This document shows, piece after piece, positions 9,161 to 17,962 of a stretch of 40,719 nucleotides of DNA. The DNA is taken from NCBI GenBank assembly GCA_021768485.1, contig JAIZVZ010000031.1, positions 1-40,719 of the forward strand, written 5' to 3'. How positions within the stretch are numbered: the first letter of the stretch is position 1; each line of letters begins with the position of its first letter. Both the position numbers and the translations under genes were made by a program. The notes below the pieces were generated by a model, which did no database searches, had not been told where the DNA came from, and was given only the letters and a program-made list of their open reading frames with translations. This DNA comes from Oxalobacteraceae bacterium. GTDB lineage: Bacteria; Pseudomonadota; Gammaproteobacteria; Burkholderiales; Burkholderiaceae_D.

Positions 9161-9957
9161 ATACGCATTGCCATCTCGACGCCACCGATGATGGCGCCGC
9201 CACTCGCGCCGGCGGGCAGGGCGTCTCAGGCATTGTCATTCCGGCGATCGAGCTCGCCAATTTCGGCCTTGTCGCCGCCCTGGCGCGGCAGCACGCCAAT
9301 TGCGTCTATGCGCTCGGGATTCACCCGATGTATGTGCCGCAGGCCGGGCTTGCGGACCTGCAGCATTTGCGGTGCGCGGTCGAGGCGGCCTTGAGCGATG
9401 CCAAATTCGTGGCCATCGGCGAGATAGGACTCGATTATTTCATTCCTGCACTGTGCAGCGCGGACATGCGCGACAAGCAGGAACTGTTCTATCGCGAGCA
9501 ATTGAAGATCGCGCGCGATTTCGATCTGCCGGTGCTGTTGCATGTGCGGCGTTCGCAAGACCAGATTCTCAAGCATTTGCGCCAGATTGCGCCGGGCGGC
9601 GGTATTGCCCATGCCTTCAATGGCAGCAGCCAGCAGGCGGAAGCTTTTCTCAAGCTCGGCTTCAAGCTCGGTTTCGGCGGCGCCATGACCTTCGATCGGG
9701 CGCTGCAGATCCGGCGCCTGGCCGCCCAATTGCCGCTCGAGGCGCTGGTGCTGGAAACCGACGCCCCCGACATGGCGCCGGCCTGGCTGCATCCGCAGCC
9801 GAATAGCCCCGAGCAGTTGCCGCGCATCGGCGCGCTGCTGGCCCAGTTGCGCGACAGCGCGCCGGCGCAAGTGGCGCAGGCCACCAGCGGCAATGCGCTG
9901 GCAGCCTTGCCGCGGCTGTCCTGCCTTTTCAATCCTGCTCGGTTCAATCCTTCCTAG
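9151..9957 (+). CDS. TatD family metal-dependent hydrolase (YjjV-like)
   Basis: The 268-residue TIM-barrel hydrolase has the TatD metal ligands: DTHCHLD at 4-10, Glu91 in IGEIGLDY, His131 in LLHVRRS, His154 in IAHAFNGS and Asp204 in LETDAPD. TatD proteins are 3'-5' exonucleases or DNases that take part in DNA repair and degradation. The C-terminal SGNALAALP is a variant of the family's 'N' motif. An AGGA sequence 7 nt before the ATG supports the start. comEC follows after 9 bp, so the two are probably cotranscribed. Confidence 0.9.
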   Translation: MWIDTHCHLDATDDGAATRAGGQGVSGIVIPAIELANFGLVAALARQHANCVYALGIHPMYVPQAGLADLQHLRCAVEAALSDAKFVAIGEIGLDYFIPALCSADMRDKQELFYREQLKIARDFDLPVLLHVRRSQDQILKHLRQIAPGGGIAHAFNGSSQQAEAFLKLGFKLGFGGAMTFDRALQIRRLAAQLPLEALVLETDAPDMAPAWLHPQPNSPEQLPRIGALLAQLRDSAPAQVAQATSGNALAALPRLSCLFNPARFNPS

Positions 9958-9966
9958 AGCGGCGCC

Positions 9967-12468
9967 ATGCGCGCGTACGTGCTCGGCTTTGCGGCCGGCG
10001 TCGCCTTTCTGCAGAGCCGGGCCGGCTTGCCGGACTGGCGGCTGTCGCTAGCGGCACTGTTATTGCTGTCCATGCTGCCGATGCTGGCAAATCTTGCCGG
10101 CCGACTGTCGCCGGTCGTACTTCGGGCAAGGCCGGTCATGTTTGCCGTGGCGCCGGGCTGGAAAGCGGTGCTGAGGCTGCTTGGCCATTTTCTTGGCGGC
10201 TTTGCCTGCGGCGTGCTGTGGGCCACGCTGTTTGCCCGCTGCTATCTGGCGCAACAATTACCGAAGGCTTTGGAAGGGCGCGATATCGTGCTGGTCGGCG
10301 TCGTCGACAGCTTGCCGGTCCTGGGCGAGCGCGGCCTGCGCTTCAATTTCGCGGTCGAACGCGCGCTCGACGCCGACGGCCGGCCACTGGGCGGGGTGCC
10401 GGACAAGGTCGCGCTCGGCTGGTACGCGCAGCCGGCGCTCAAGGGCCGTGCCGCGGTGCCGGTCGCGGCGCTGCAGGCCGGCGAGCGCTGGCAATTGACG
10501 GTGCGCCTTCAGCGGCCGCACGGCAATGCCAATCCCTACGGTTTCGATTACGAGGTCTGGCTGCTCGAACAGGGGCTGCGCGCGACCGGCTATGTGCGCG
10601 GCGATGGCCGCTGCCTTCCTCCATGCCGCTCCGATCCTCGCCGTCTCGATACTTTCGTGTTCGGCTTCGGCAATGCGGTCGAACGGTTGCGCGGCAGGCT
10701 GCGCGCGCGCATTCTCGAGGCCTTGCCCAACCAGCCGTATGCCGGCGTGATCGTGGCGCTGGTTATCGGCGACCAGCGTGCGGTCGGCCAGCGCGACTGG
10801 CAGATATTTGCGCGGACCGGCGTGTCGCACCTGATTTCCATCTCCGGCCTGCATATCACCATGATAGCCGGCCTGCTGGCGGCGCTGACCGGCTATCTGT
10901 GGCGCCACTCGTTTTTCACGCGGGCGCAATTGCCTTTGCGGCTGCCGGCGCAAAAGGCGGCGGCCCTGGCCGGCGTCCTGACTGCCTTGCTCTATGTGCT
11001 GCTGGCCGGCTTCGGCGTGCCGGCCCAGCGCACCCTGTACATGCTGGCGGTGGTGGCGCTGGCGATGTGGCTGAACCGCACCGCCAGCGTCTCGCACGTG
11101 CTGTGCCTGGCTTTGCTGGCGGTCTTGCTGTTCGATCCCTGGGCCTTGCTGTGGCCGGGCTTCTGGCTCTCCTTCCTTGCTGTGGCGGCAATTCTGCTGG
11201 CCACCGGCGGACGGCTTGAAATCCGTAGCGGGGCCTTGCGTTTCTGGCAGCGCTGGCGCGCCGGCTTGTGGGCGGCGGCGCATATCCAGTATGTGCTCAC
11301 GCTGGCCCTGGTGCCGGTGAGCGTGCTGCTGTTCGGCCAGGTGTCGCTGGTGGCGCCAGTCGCCAATGCGGTGGCCATTCCTGTAATTAGCTTGCTGGTC
11401 ACGCCGCTGGCCTTGCTCGGCGCGGTTTTGCCGGCGCCGCTGTCCGCCTGGCTCTTGACGGCGGCGCATATGGCGCTGCAATGGCTGGCCGGTTTGCTCG
11501 CATGGCTTAGCGCGCCGCCGCTGGCGATCTGGAGCGCGCCGGTGCCAAGCCTGCCGCTATTTCTGCTGGCCACGCTCGGCATGCTATGGCTTTTGATGCC
11601 GCGCGGCTGGCCGCTGCGCCCGCTCGGCCTGCTGTTGTTCCTGCCGCTCTTGCTGGAGCGGCCCGAGCGGCCGGCGGCCGGCGCCTTGTGGGTCACGGCG
11701 CTCGATGTCGGGCAGGGCAGCGCGCTGCTGGTCGAGACTGCCGGCCACCGCCTGCTCTACGATACCGGTCCGGCCTATGCGCCGCTGACCGATGGCGGCA
11801 ACCGCGTCATCGTGCCGTATCTGAAGGCGCGCGGCATCAACCGGCTCGATGGCCTCGTAATCAGCCACAACGACAACGACCATGCCGGCGGCGCGCTGTC
11901 GCTGATGGGCGCGCTGGAGGTCGGCTGGACCCTGTCGTCGCTGGCGCAGGACAGCGCCATCGTGCGCGCGGCGCCGGCCCATCGCCCATGCGCGGCCGGC
12001 CAGCATTGGGTGTGGGACGCGGTGCGTTTCGAAGTGCTGCATCCAGAGGCCGCCAGTTATGGCGACCCGCAGCTGAAACCGAATGCGCGCAGCTGCACGC
12101 TGAAAATTTCGACGGCGCGGCATTCGGTCTTGCTGGCCGGCGATATCGAAGCGGCGCAGGAGCGCCAGTTGCTGGCCTCGATGGGCGAGCGTTTGCGCGC
12201 CAGCGTGCTGCTGGCGCCGCACCATGGCAGCGGCACTTCGTCGACCGCGCCGTTTCTGGCGGCGGTGCGGCCGCAGGCGGCGATTTTTCAGCTCGGTTAC
12301 CGCAATCGCTATCGCCATCCAAAGCTGGAAGTTTGGGAGCGCTACGGGCAGATGGGCATACAGCGCTGGCGCAACGACGAGGCGGGCGCGGTGAGTGTAA
12401 GAATCGATAGCGAGGTGACGATTGCTGCGTACCGCGAAGAGCACAGCCGGTACTGGTATGGACGCTGA
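9967..12468 (+). CDS. comEC: DNA internalization / competence protein ComEC (Rec2)
   Basis: The 833-residue inner-membrane protein would form the channel for single-stranded DNA entry in natural transformation. The N-terminal DUF4131-like region is followed by the Competence domain with GDQRAVGQRDWQIFARTGVS and HLISISGLHITMIAGL, a polytopic stretch to about residue 560, then a metallo-beta-lactamase domain with LDVGQGSALLVE and ISHNDNDHAGG near residues 633-643 and LLAPHHGSGTSS near 755. All modules are present and the length is normal for the family. No other competence genes (comEA, pil genes) are in the window. Start support is modest (GAG 8 nt upstream). Confidence 0.95.
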   Translation: MRAYVLGFAAGVAFLQSRAGLPDWRLSLAALLLLSMLPMLANLAGRLSPVVLRARPVMFAVAPGWKAVLRLLGHFLGGFACGVLWATLFARCYLAQQLPKALEGRDIVLVGVVDSLPVLGERGLRFNFAVERALDADGRPLGGVPDKVALGWYAQPALKGRAAVPVAALQAGERWQLTVRLQRPHGNANPYGFDYEVWLLEQGLRATGYVRGDGRCLPPCRSDPRRLDTFVFGFGNAVERLRGRLRARILEALPNQPYAGVIVALVIGDQRAVGQRDWQIFARTGVSHLISISGLHITMIAGLLAALTGYLWRHSFFTRAQLPLRLPAQKAAALAGVLTALLYVLLAGFGVPAQRTLYMLAVVALAMWLNRTASVSHVLCLALLAVLLFDPWALLWPGFWLSFLAVAAILLATGGRLEIRSGALRFWQRWRAGLWAAAHIQYVLTLALVPVSVLLFGQVSLVAPVANAVAIPVISLLVTPLALLGAVLPAPLSAWLLTAAHMALQWLAGLLAWLSAPPLAIWSAPVPSLPLFLLATLGMLWLLMPRGWPLRPLGLLLFLPLLLERPERPAAGALWVTALDVGQGSALLVETAGHRLLYDTGPAYAPLTDGGNRVIVPYLKARGINRLDGLVISHNDNDHAGGALSLMGALEVGWTLSSLAQDSAIVRAAPAHRPCAAGQHWVWDAVRFEVLHPEAASYGDPQLKPNARSCTLKISTARHSVLLAGDIEAAQERQLLASMGERLRASVLLAPHHGSGTSSTAPFLAAVRPQAAIFQLGYRNRYRHPKLEVWERYGQMGIQRWRNDEAGAVSVRIDSEVTIAAYREEHSRYWYGR

Positions 12469-12495
12469 AAAAAAGGCGCTCATCCAACGATATTG

Positions 12496-12509
12496 CTGAT
12501 CTAGATCAA
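12496..12509. promoter_or_regulatory. FNR/ANR-like box upstream of the hydrolase-xdhC operon
   Basis: The sequence CTGAT-CTAG-ATCAA matches nine of ten positions of the FNR-family consensus TTGAT-N4-ATCAA and contains a perfect 12-bp palindrome (12497-12508). A TATAAA at 12536-12541 could be the -10, placing the box about 45 bp before the start point, close to the class II activation position. The gap 12469-12638 has no other clear feature. Confidence 0.45.
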
Positions 12510-12638
12510 TAGCGGTATCGCCAGCCCGATATGCATATAAAATCGGCATGGGCGATCAATGCGGCGGTGCGCCGGCATAGAGACTTGCTTCTACTGTCGC
12601 TGATCCGCAGCCGCGCACACTGGCATAAAATAACAGAC

Positions 12639-13460
12639 ATGACATCAACCTTGCCAAAACTATATTTTCTTCATGGGAATAGCTATCCCGCCGGCACTTA
12701 CAGCGCCTTTTTTGCCGCGCTGTCCGCCCATTATGACGTCGACGCCGCCGAGATGCTTGGCCACAATCCCGCTTATCCGGTCAAAAATGGCTGGGCCGCG
12801 CTGGTACGCGAAAGCATCGCCGACCTCGAGCGGCGCTACCAGCGCGAGCCCGTGATCGTGGTCGGCCATTCGCTGGGCGGCATGCTGAGCCTGATGATTG
12901 CCAAAAAGCGGCCCGAACTGGTGCGCTGCGTCGTCATGCTCGATTCGCCGGTGGTGGCCGGTTGGCGTGCCTTTCTGTGGCGCGCGGTGCAGGCGGCGGG
13001 GCTTGGCGCGCGTTTTTCGCCGGGCCGCCTTTCCCGCCGGCGCCGCAATTTGTGGCCCAGCGCGCAGGCCGCTTACGAACATTTTGCGGCCAAGCCGATG
13101 TTTGCCGCCTGGCCGCCGCAAGTGCTCAGGGATTATCTCGAATACGGGCTCGAGCCGCACGAAAAAGGCGTGACGCTGCGCTTTCGGCGCGAAGTCGAGA
13201 CTGCCATCTACAACAGCCTGCCGCACCACATGGGGCGCCTGGTCAAGGCCCGCTTTCCGGTGCCGATCGGTTTCATCAAGGGCAGCGATTCGCAGGAATG
13301 CCGGCAGGCCGGTATGGCTGCCACGCATACCCTGGTCGGCGACAATTTCATCGAGATCGCCGGCACTCATCTGTATCCGCTGGAATCGCCGGCGGTGGCC
13401 GCCGCCGCCACACACACGATGATAGTCAGGCTGCTGGCGGAGTCCGGCCCGCATGGATAG
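12639..13460 (+). CDS. Alpha/beta hydrolase
   Basis: The 273-residue protein has the alpha/beta hydrolase fold: oxyanion region FLHGNSYPAGT at 10-20, nucleophile elbow GHSLGG with Ser78, and a likely catalytic His in AGTHLYPLESP near the C-terminus. Its substrate is unknown; esterase or lipase-like activity is the family expectation. The ATG at 12639 was chosen because the homologous sequence starts there (TLPKLYFLHG); the frame remains open 36 codons further upstream, but that part overlaps the putative promoter. The stop overlaps the xdhC-like gene by 8 nt, so the pair is an operon. Confidence 0.8.
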   Translation: MTSTLPKLYFLHGNSYPAGTYSAFFAALSAHYDVDAAEMLGHNPAYPVKNGWAALVRESIADLERRYQREPVIVVGHSLGGMLSLMIAKKRPELVRCVVMLDSPVVAGWRAFLWRAVQAAGLGARFSPGRLSRRRRNLWPSAQAAYEHFAAKPMFAAWPPQVLRDYLEYGLEPHEKGVTLRFRREVETAIYNSLPHHMGRLVKARFPVPIGFIKGSDSQECRQAGMAATHTLVGDNFIEIAGTHLYPLESPAVAAAATHTMIVRLLAESGPHG

Positions 13461-14472
13461 CATCGATCTGGAAGTATTGAAGTGCTGCGCCCAGTGGCTG
13501 GCAGAGGGGCGCCGCTGCGAACTGCTTACGGTAGTGCGTACCTGGGGCTCGAGTCCGCGTCCGCCTGGCGCCATGCTGGCCATGTGCGACGATGGCCGGA
13601 TGGTCGGTTCGGTTTCGGGCGGCTGCATCGAAGACGATTTGATTGCGCGCCTGCGCGAGAACGGCTTGACGCGCCTGCTGCCGGAGCTGGTGCGTTACGG
13701 GGTGAGCGCCGAGCAGGCGCATCGTTTCGGCCTGCCGTGCGGCGGCACGCTGGAATTGCTGATCGAACCCTTGTCGGCGGCCAGTGGCATCGGCGACTTG
13801 CTGCAGGCGCTGGGGCGGCATGAGCTGGTGGCGCGCCGCCTGTGCCTGGCCGATGGCGCGGTGACGCTGGCACCGGCCGTGCCGGGCCAGCAACTGCAGC
13901 TGACGCCCGAGGCGCTGTGCAGCGTGCATGGCCCGCGCTGGCGCCTGCTGATCATCGGCGCCGGTCAGCTGTCGCGTTTCGTGGCGCAGATCGCGCTCAG
14001 CATGGATTATCAAGTCATCGTCTGCGAGCCGCGCGAGGAATACCGCGCGGCCTGGCACCTGGACGGCGTCCGGCTCAGCAGCGAGATGCCCGACGATGCG
14101 GTGCTGGCGCTGCGGATCGACAGCCGCTGCGCGGTGCTGGCGCTGACGCACGACCCCAGGCTGGACGACCTGGCGCTGATCGAGGCGCTCAAGTCTGAGG
14201 CGTTTTATGTCGGCGCGCTCGGTTCGCGCGCCAATAACGCCAGGCGGCGCGAACGGCTGGCGCTGTTCGATCTCGGCGCCGAACAGCTGGCGCGCCTGCA
14301 TGGTCCGGTCGGACTTTATATCGGCAGCAAGACCCCGGCCGAGATCGCGGTCTCGATTCTGGCGGAAATGACGGCGGTCAAGAATGAGGTCGCGCTGCCC
14401 GAGCTCGCGTGGGGCGGCAGCGGCAGGAATGCCGGAGAAAACGCTGGCGGCGCAAGCGCGTGCGCGATTTAG
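13453..14472 (+). CDS. XdhC/CoxI family protein
   Basis: The 339-residue protein has the XdhC N-terminal domain (VVRTWGSSPRPPGAMLA, GSVSGGCIEDDL, GLPCGGTLELLIEP) and the C-terminal Rossmann-like domain (LLIIGAGQLSRFVAQIAL, YVGALGSRANNARRRERL, GSKTPAEIAVSILAEM). XdhC proteins bind molybdenum cofactor, promote its sulfuration and deliver it to xanthine dehydrogenase-type enzymes. No xdhA, xdhB or coxL-like subunit lies in the window, so the client enzyme must be elsewhere. Translation is probably coupled to the upstream hydrolase through the 8-nt overlap. Confidence 0.9.
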   Translation: MDSIDLEVLKCCAQWLAEGRRCELLTVVRTWGSSPRPPGAMLAMCDDGRMVGSVSGGCIEDDLIARLRENGLTRLLPELVRYGVSAEQAHRFGLPCGGTLELLIEPLSAASGIGDLLQALGRHELVARRLCLADGAVTLAPAVPGQQLQLTPEALCSVHGPRWRLLIIGAGQLSRFVAQIALSMDYQVIVCEPREEYRAAWHLDGVRLSSEMPDDAVLALRIDSRCAVLALTHDPRLDDLALIEALKSEAFYVGALGSRANNARRRERLALFDLGAEQLARLHGPVGLYIGSKTPAEIAVSILAEMTAVKNEVALPELAWGGSGRNAGENAGGASACAI

Positions 14473-14490
14473 ACTGGCGAGACAGGGTGT

Positions 14491-14514
14491 TTTTCGCGTA
14501 AAATCGTGCGAAAA
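14491..14514. promoter_or_regulatory. Inverted repeat with -10-like sequence before dcd
   Basis: TTTTCGC at 14491-14497 is inverted as GCGAAAA at 14508-14514, and TAAAAT at 14499-14504 in the loop resembles a -10 element. It sits 39 bp before the dcd ATG. No clear -35 is present, so the promoter reading is tentative. Confidence 0.3.
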
Positions 14515-14552
14515 CCTTTGTAGCGCCACCTTTATTTGAAAATGACACAGCG

Positions 14553-15119
14553 ATGACGATTAAATCCGACAAATGGATACGCCGCATGGCGCAGGAAGCC
14601 GGCATGATTGAGCCGTTTTCACCGGGCCAGGTACGCCAGAAAGACGGCCAGAAAATCGTCTCCTACGGCACCTCGTCGTATGGCTACGACATCCGCTGCG
14701 CCGACGAATTCAAGATTTTCACGAATATCAACAGCACCATCGTCGATCCCAAGAACTTCGATGAAAATTCCTTTGTCGACATCAAGAGCGATGTCTGCAT
14801 CATCCCACCCAATTCCTTTGCCCTGGCGCGCACCATCGAATATTTCCGAATTCCGCGCAATGTGCTGACGATTTGCCTGGGCAAGTCGACCTATGCGCGT
14901 TGCGGCATCATCGTCAATGTCACGCCGTTTGAGCCGGAATGGGAAGGCTACGTCACGCTCGAGTTTTCGAACACGACGCCGCTGCCGGCCAAGATTTATG
15001 CCGGCGAAGGCTGCGCGCAAGTGCTGTTTTTCGAGAGCGATGAAGTCTGCGAGATGTCGTACAAGGACCGCGCCGGCAAATATCAGGGCCAGGTCGGCGT
15101 CACCTTGCCGAAGGCTTGA
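14553..15119 (+). CDS. dcd: dCTP deaminase
   Basis: Dcd deaminates dCTP to dUTP, the main source of dUMP for thymidylate synthesis. The 188-residue product matches the E. coli type in length and sequence. Key residues are visible: Ser112 and Arg116 in KSTYARCG, and the catalytic Glu137 in VTLEFSN, followed by [12 protein letters not shown] and the C-terminal [14 protein letters not shown]. The bifunctional dCTP deaminase/dUTPase form is a different subfamily. thyA in this window uses the downstream product. Confidence 0.97.
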   Translation: MTIKSDKWIRRMAQEAGMIEPFSPGQVRQKDGQKIVSYGTSSYGYDIRCADEFKIFTNINSTIVDPKNFDENSFVDIKSDVCIIPPNSFALARTIEYFRIPRNVLTICLGKSTYARCGIIVNVTPFEPEWEGYVTLEFSNTTPLPAKIYAGEGCAQVLFFESDEVCEMSYKDRAGKYQGQVGVTLPKA

Positions 15120-15176
15120 ACAGCAGCCGGCGCAGTCCAATGCTGGCCGCGCCGCCTGCAAAACTCCACCGGAAAC

Positions 15177-16652
15177 CTAGGGCGCCGGCGCCTTGTCCGA
15201 GCTCAGTTGCGACGGCTGTTGTGACGCAAGTTGCGGCGCAGCGTGCCAGCCGCCGCCCAATGCCTTGATCAGAAATACCGAGGTCAGCATCTGCTGGCCG
15301 CGGATCTTGACCGCCTGCCGCTGATTGCTCAGCAGGGTCTGCTGCGCGGTAATCACATTCAGATAGGTATCGAGGCCACCCGAATAGCGGTCGTTGGACA
15401 GATCGAGCACGCGCTGCGAACTGCGCACGCTGGCCTCGGCCTGGCTGGCGGCGCGGCCCAGGGTGGCCATGCCGTCGATGCCGTCCTCCACTTCCTGCAT
15501 GGCTACCAGCACGCTTTGACGATAGCTGGCGACGCTGGCCGTATAGCCGGCTTCGGCGATGCGCACCGCGGCCTTGGTTTTGCCGGCATCAAACAGCGTC
15601 TGCGTAAAGGATGCGCCGAGCGACCACAGCAGGCTCGGTGCGCTGAGCAGATTGCCCATTGCATTGCTGTTCCAGCCGCCGTTGGCTTGCAAGCTCATGC
15701 TCGGGAAATAGGCGGCGCGCGCGACGCCGATATTGGCATTGGCGGCGGCGATCGCCCGTTCGCTCGAGGCGACGTCGGGCCGGCGTTGCAAGAGCTCGGA
15801 CGGTACGCCGGCCGGCAGCACCGGCGCCGTCATTGCCACGAGGGCCGGCGCCAGCACAAATTCGGGCGCCGGCGTGCCGGTCATGGTCGCCAGCGCATGC
15901 TGGAACTGGCTGCGCTGCACTTGCAGCAATTCGAGCTGGGTGCGGCTGGCATCGAGGACCGATTGCTGCTGCGCCAGGTCGAGACCGGAAGCGACACCGA
16001 GTTCGTGGCGCGACTGGATGAAGTCGAGTGCTTTCTGCTGCAGTACTATGCCCTGGCGCAAGACGTCGATTTCGCTGTCGAGTTCGCGCAGATTGAAGTA
16101 GTCGGCCGCCAGCTGGGTCAGCAGCAACAGGCGCGTGTTTTCCAGATCGGCGGCGGCCTGTTCGGCCGAGGCGCTGGCGGCGGCGACAGTGGAGCGCACG
16201 CGGCCGAACAGGTCGGCCTCGTAACTGACGGCAAAGCCGACCTGATTGTTATTCTGGACGACCGAGTAATTCGGCGTCGAGTAAGACGACAGCGGACGGT
16301 CGGCCGAACTTTTTTGGCGCGCCGCCCCGGCCGACAGACCGAGCGTCGGGAACAGGCCGGCAGCGGTGACGTCGACCTGCGCCCGGGCCTGTTCGAAGCG
16401 CGCCAGCGCCACCTGCAGGCTCTGGTTGCGGCTCAAGGCCAGCTGTTCCAGCCGGTTCAGTTCGCCGTCATGGAAGACTTCCCACCAATTGCCTTTCATG
16501 GCGGCGTCGGCCGGCTGAGCTGCATGGAACGGCGTCGCCGACTGCCATGCGGCCGGCATTGCCAGCTCCGGCTTTTTATAGTCGGGGCCGGCGGCGCAGC
16601 CGGCCAGCAATGAGGCGACCGCCAGCGCAATCAGGGGCGAAACGTGTTTCAT
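15177..16652 (-). CDS. RND efflux outer-membrane lipoprotein (NodT/OprM family)
   Basis: The 491-residue protein is the outer-membrane channel of the adjacent tripartite pump. It has a lipoprotein signal with lipobox LLAGC (Cys19), then GPDYKKPELAMPAAW, typical of OprM/NodT proteins, and two repeated TolC-like halves with long helices (SRHELGVASGLDLAQQQS and NDRYSGGLDTYLNVITAQQ). The start overlaps the adaptor stop by 4 nt, so it is the last gene of the operon. Its stop lies 57 bp from the convergent dcd stop; no clear terminator is seen there. Confidence 0.93.
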   Translation of the reverse strand: MKHVSPLIALAVASLLAGCAAGPDYKKPELAMPAAWQSATPFHAAQPADAAMKGNWWEVFHDGELNRLEQLALSRNQSLQVALARFEQARAQVDVTAAGLFPTLGLSAGAARQKSSADRPLSSYSTPNYSVVQNNNQVGFAVSYEADLFGRVRSTVAAASASAEQAAADLENTRLLLLTQLAADYFNLRELDSEIDVLRQGIVLQQKALDFIQSRHELGVASGLDLAQQQSVLDASRTQLELLQVQRSQFQHALATMTGTPAPEFVLAPALVAMTAPVLPAGVPSELLQRRPDVASSERAIAAANANIGVARAAYFPSMSLQANGGWNSNAMGNLLSAPSLLWSLGASFTQTLFDAGKTKAAVRIAEAGYTASVASYRQSVLVAMQEVEDGIDGMATLGRAASQAEASVRSSQRVLDLSNDRYSGGLDTYLNVITAQQTLLSNQRQAVKIRGQQMLTSVFLIKALGGGWHAAPQLASQQPSQLSSDKAPAP

Positions 16653-17923
16653 GACTTGGCTTTCGCCGGCGCGGACGCCGCAACCGTGCCGGCGGGCGGC
16701 GCCGAAGTCTTTGGCTGGACCACCGAGACCGGGTCGTTATCGGCCAGCGAATCGGGCGGATTGACGATCAGCTTGTCGTTGACGCCGATACCACTGAGTA
16801 TTTCCAGCGCATTGCCGAGATCATGGCCGATGCTGACCGTGTGCAGCTTGACGCGGCCGTCGGCGCCGGCCACCGCGATGCGCGGCCCTTCGGGACGGAA
16901 CAGCAGCACATTGGACGGCACCAGCAGCGCGCTCGACGAGCCGCTCAGCGGGATCGCCGCCTGCACATAGGCGCCGGCCAGCAGCTTGCGCTCCTGGTTG
17001 GGCAGGTTGATTTCGATTTGCAGGGTGCGGGTGGCGGGATCGATGGCACCGGCCGTGCGCACCACGCGGCCCTTGAAGACCTGGCCCGGCATTTCGGTTT
17101 GCGTGATGTTGACCTCGTCGCCCGCCTTCAGGCGCTGCGAATAAGTTTGCGGCACATAGACATAGACGCGCAGCGAATCGACTTGCGCCAGCGTGAACAG
17201 GGCCTTGCCGGCGCCGCCGTTGCCGGCATCGATCAGATCGCCGACTTCGACATTGCGGCGCGTGACGACCCCGGCAAACGGCGCCACCACCTGCTTGAAG
17301 CTTTCGAGTTTTTGCAGGCGGCGCACATTGGCCTCGGCCGCGGCCAGATTGGCCTGGCCCTGGGTAAAGGCACTGTTGCGTTCATTGAGTTCCTGCTGCG
17401 TGACCGCATCTTTCTTGCGCAAGGCTTCCCAGCGCTCTGCCGAACTGCGGGCCAGCTCGAGGCTGCTGGCCGCTTGCTGGCGGGCGGCGATCGCCTGCGA
17501 CAGCTGCTGGTCGATTTCCGGCGTATCGATTTCGGCCAGCACATCGCCTTTTTTGACCTGGCTGCCGATATCCTTGAACCAGTGCAGCACATAGCCGCTG
17601 CTGCGGGCGTAGATCGGCGATTCCATGATGCCCTGCAACGTGCCGGGCAACAGCAGCGGGGCGCCGTTGCCGGCCGCCTTGGCGTTAATCGTCGATACAT
17701 ACAATGTCGATTGCGCGCCGACGGCTTCGCTCAGGGCCCTGGCATTGGCGCGCCGCTGCACGACGTTGATGATCGTGCCGGCGATCAGCAGCAGCAGGAT
17801 GGCGGCGCCAGTCAGTTTGGCGCGGCGCATGATGACCGCGCGGGCCAGCGGCGGCGTTGCGGCGGCATCCGGCGACTGTTTGTTCTCGTGGATGCCGAGC
17901 TTGGCGTGACGGTTTTCAGACAT
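16649..17923 (-). CDS. RND efflux periplasmic adaptor (membrane fusion protein)
   Basis: The 424-residue adaptor links the permease to the outer-membrane channel. An N-terminal membrane anchor lies near residues 36-55 (LTGAAILLLLIAGTIINVV). After it come the lipoyl half-motifs YARSSGYVLHWFKDIGSQVKKGDVLAEID and VVAPFAGVVTRRNVEVGDLID (split by an alpha-helical hairpin), then the beta-barrel and a C-terminal membrane-proximal domain. It follows the permease gene by 39 bp and overlaps the outer-membrane gene. No regulator gene is adjacent, so control of the operon is not evident. Confidence 0.92.
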   Translation of the reverse strand: MSENRHAKLGIHENKQSPDAAATPPLARAVIMRRAKLTGAAILLLLIAGTIINVVQRRANARALSEAVGAQSTLYVSTINAKAAGNGAPLLLPGTLQGIMESPIYARSSGYVLHWFKDIGSQVKKGDVLAEIDTPEIDQQLSQAIAARQQAASSLELARSSAERWEALRKKDAVTQQELNERNSAFTQGQANLAAAEANVRRLQKLESFKQVVAPFAGVVTRRNVEVGDLIDAGNGGAGKALFTLAQVDSLRVYVYVPQTYSQRLKAGDEVNITQTEMPGQVFKGRVVRTAGAIDPATRTLQIEINLPNQERKLLAGAYVQAAIPLSGSSSALLVPSNVLLFRPEGPRIAVAGADGRVKLHTVSIGHDLGNALEILSGIGVNDKLIVNPPDSLADNDPVSVVQPKTSAPPAGTVAASAPAKAKS

Positions 17924-17937
17924 GGCAAATATTCCTT

Positions 17938-17961
17938 CTTGTATTTCGTCTTGTATTTTCG
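17938..17961. repeat. 12-bp tandem near-duplication between permease and adaptor genes
   Basis: CTTGTATTTCGT (17938-17949) is followed directly by CTTGTATTTTCG (17950-17961). The pair fills most of the 39-bp gap just upstream of the adaptor's ribosome site (minus-strand GAAGGAA). It looks like a small slippage duplication. Confidence 0.55.
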
Positions 17962-17962
17962 C

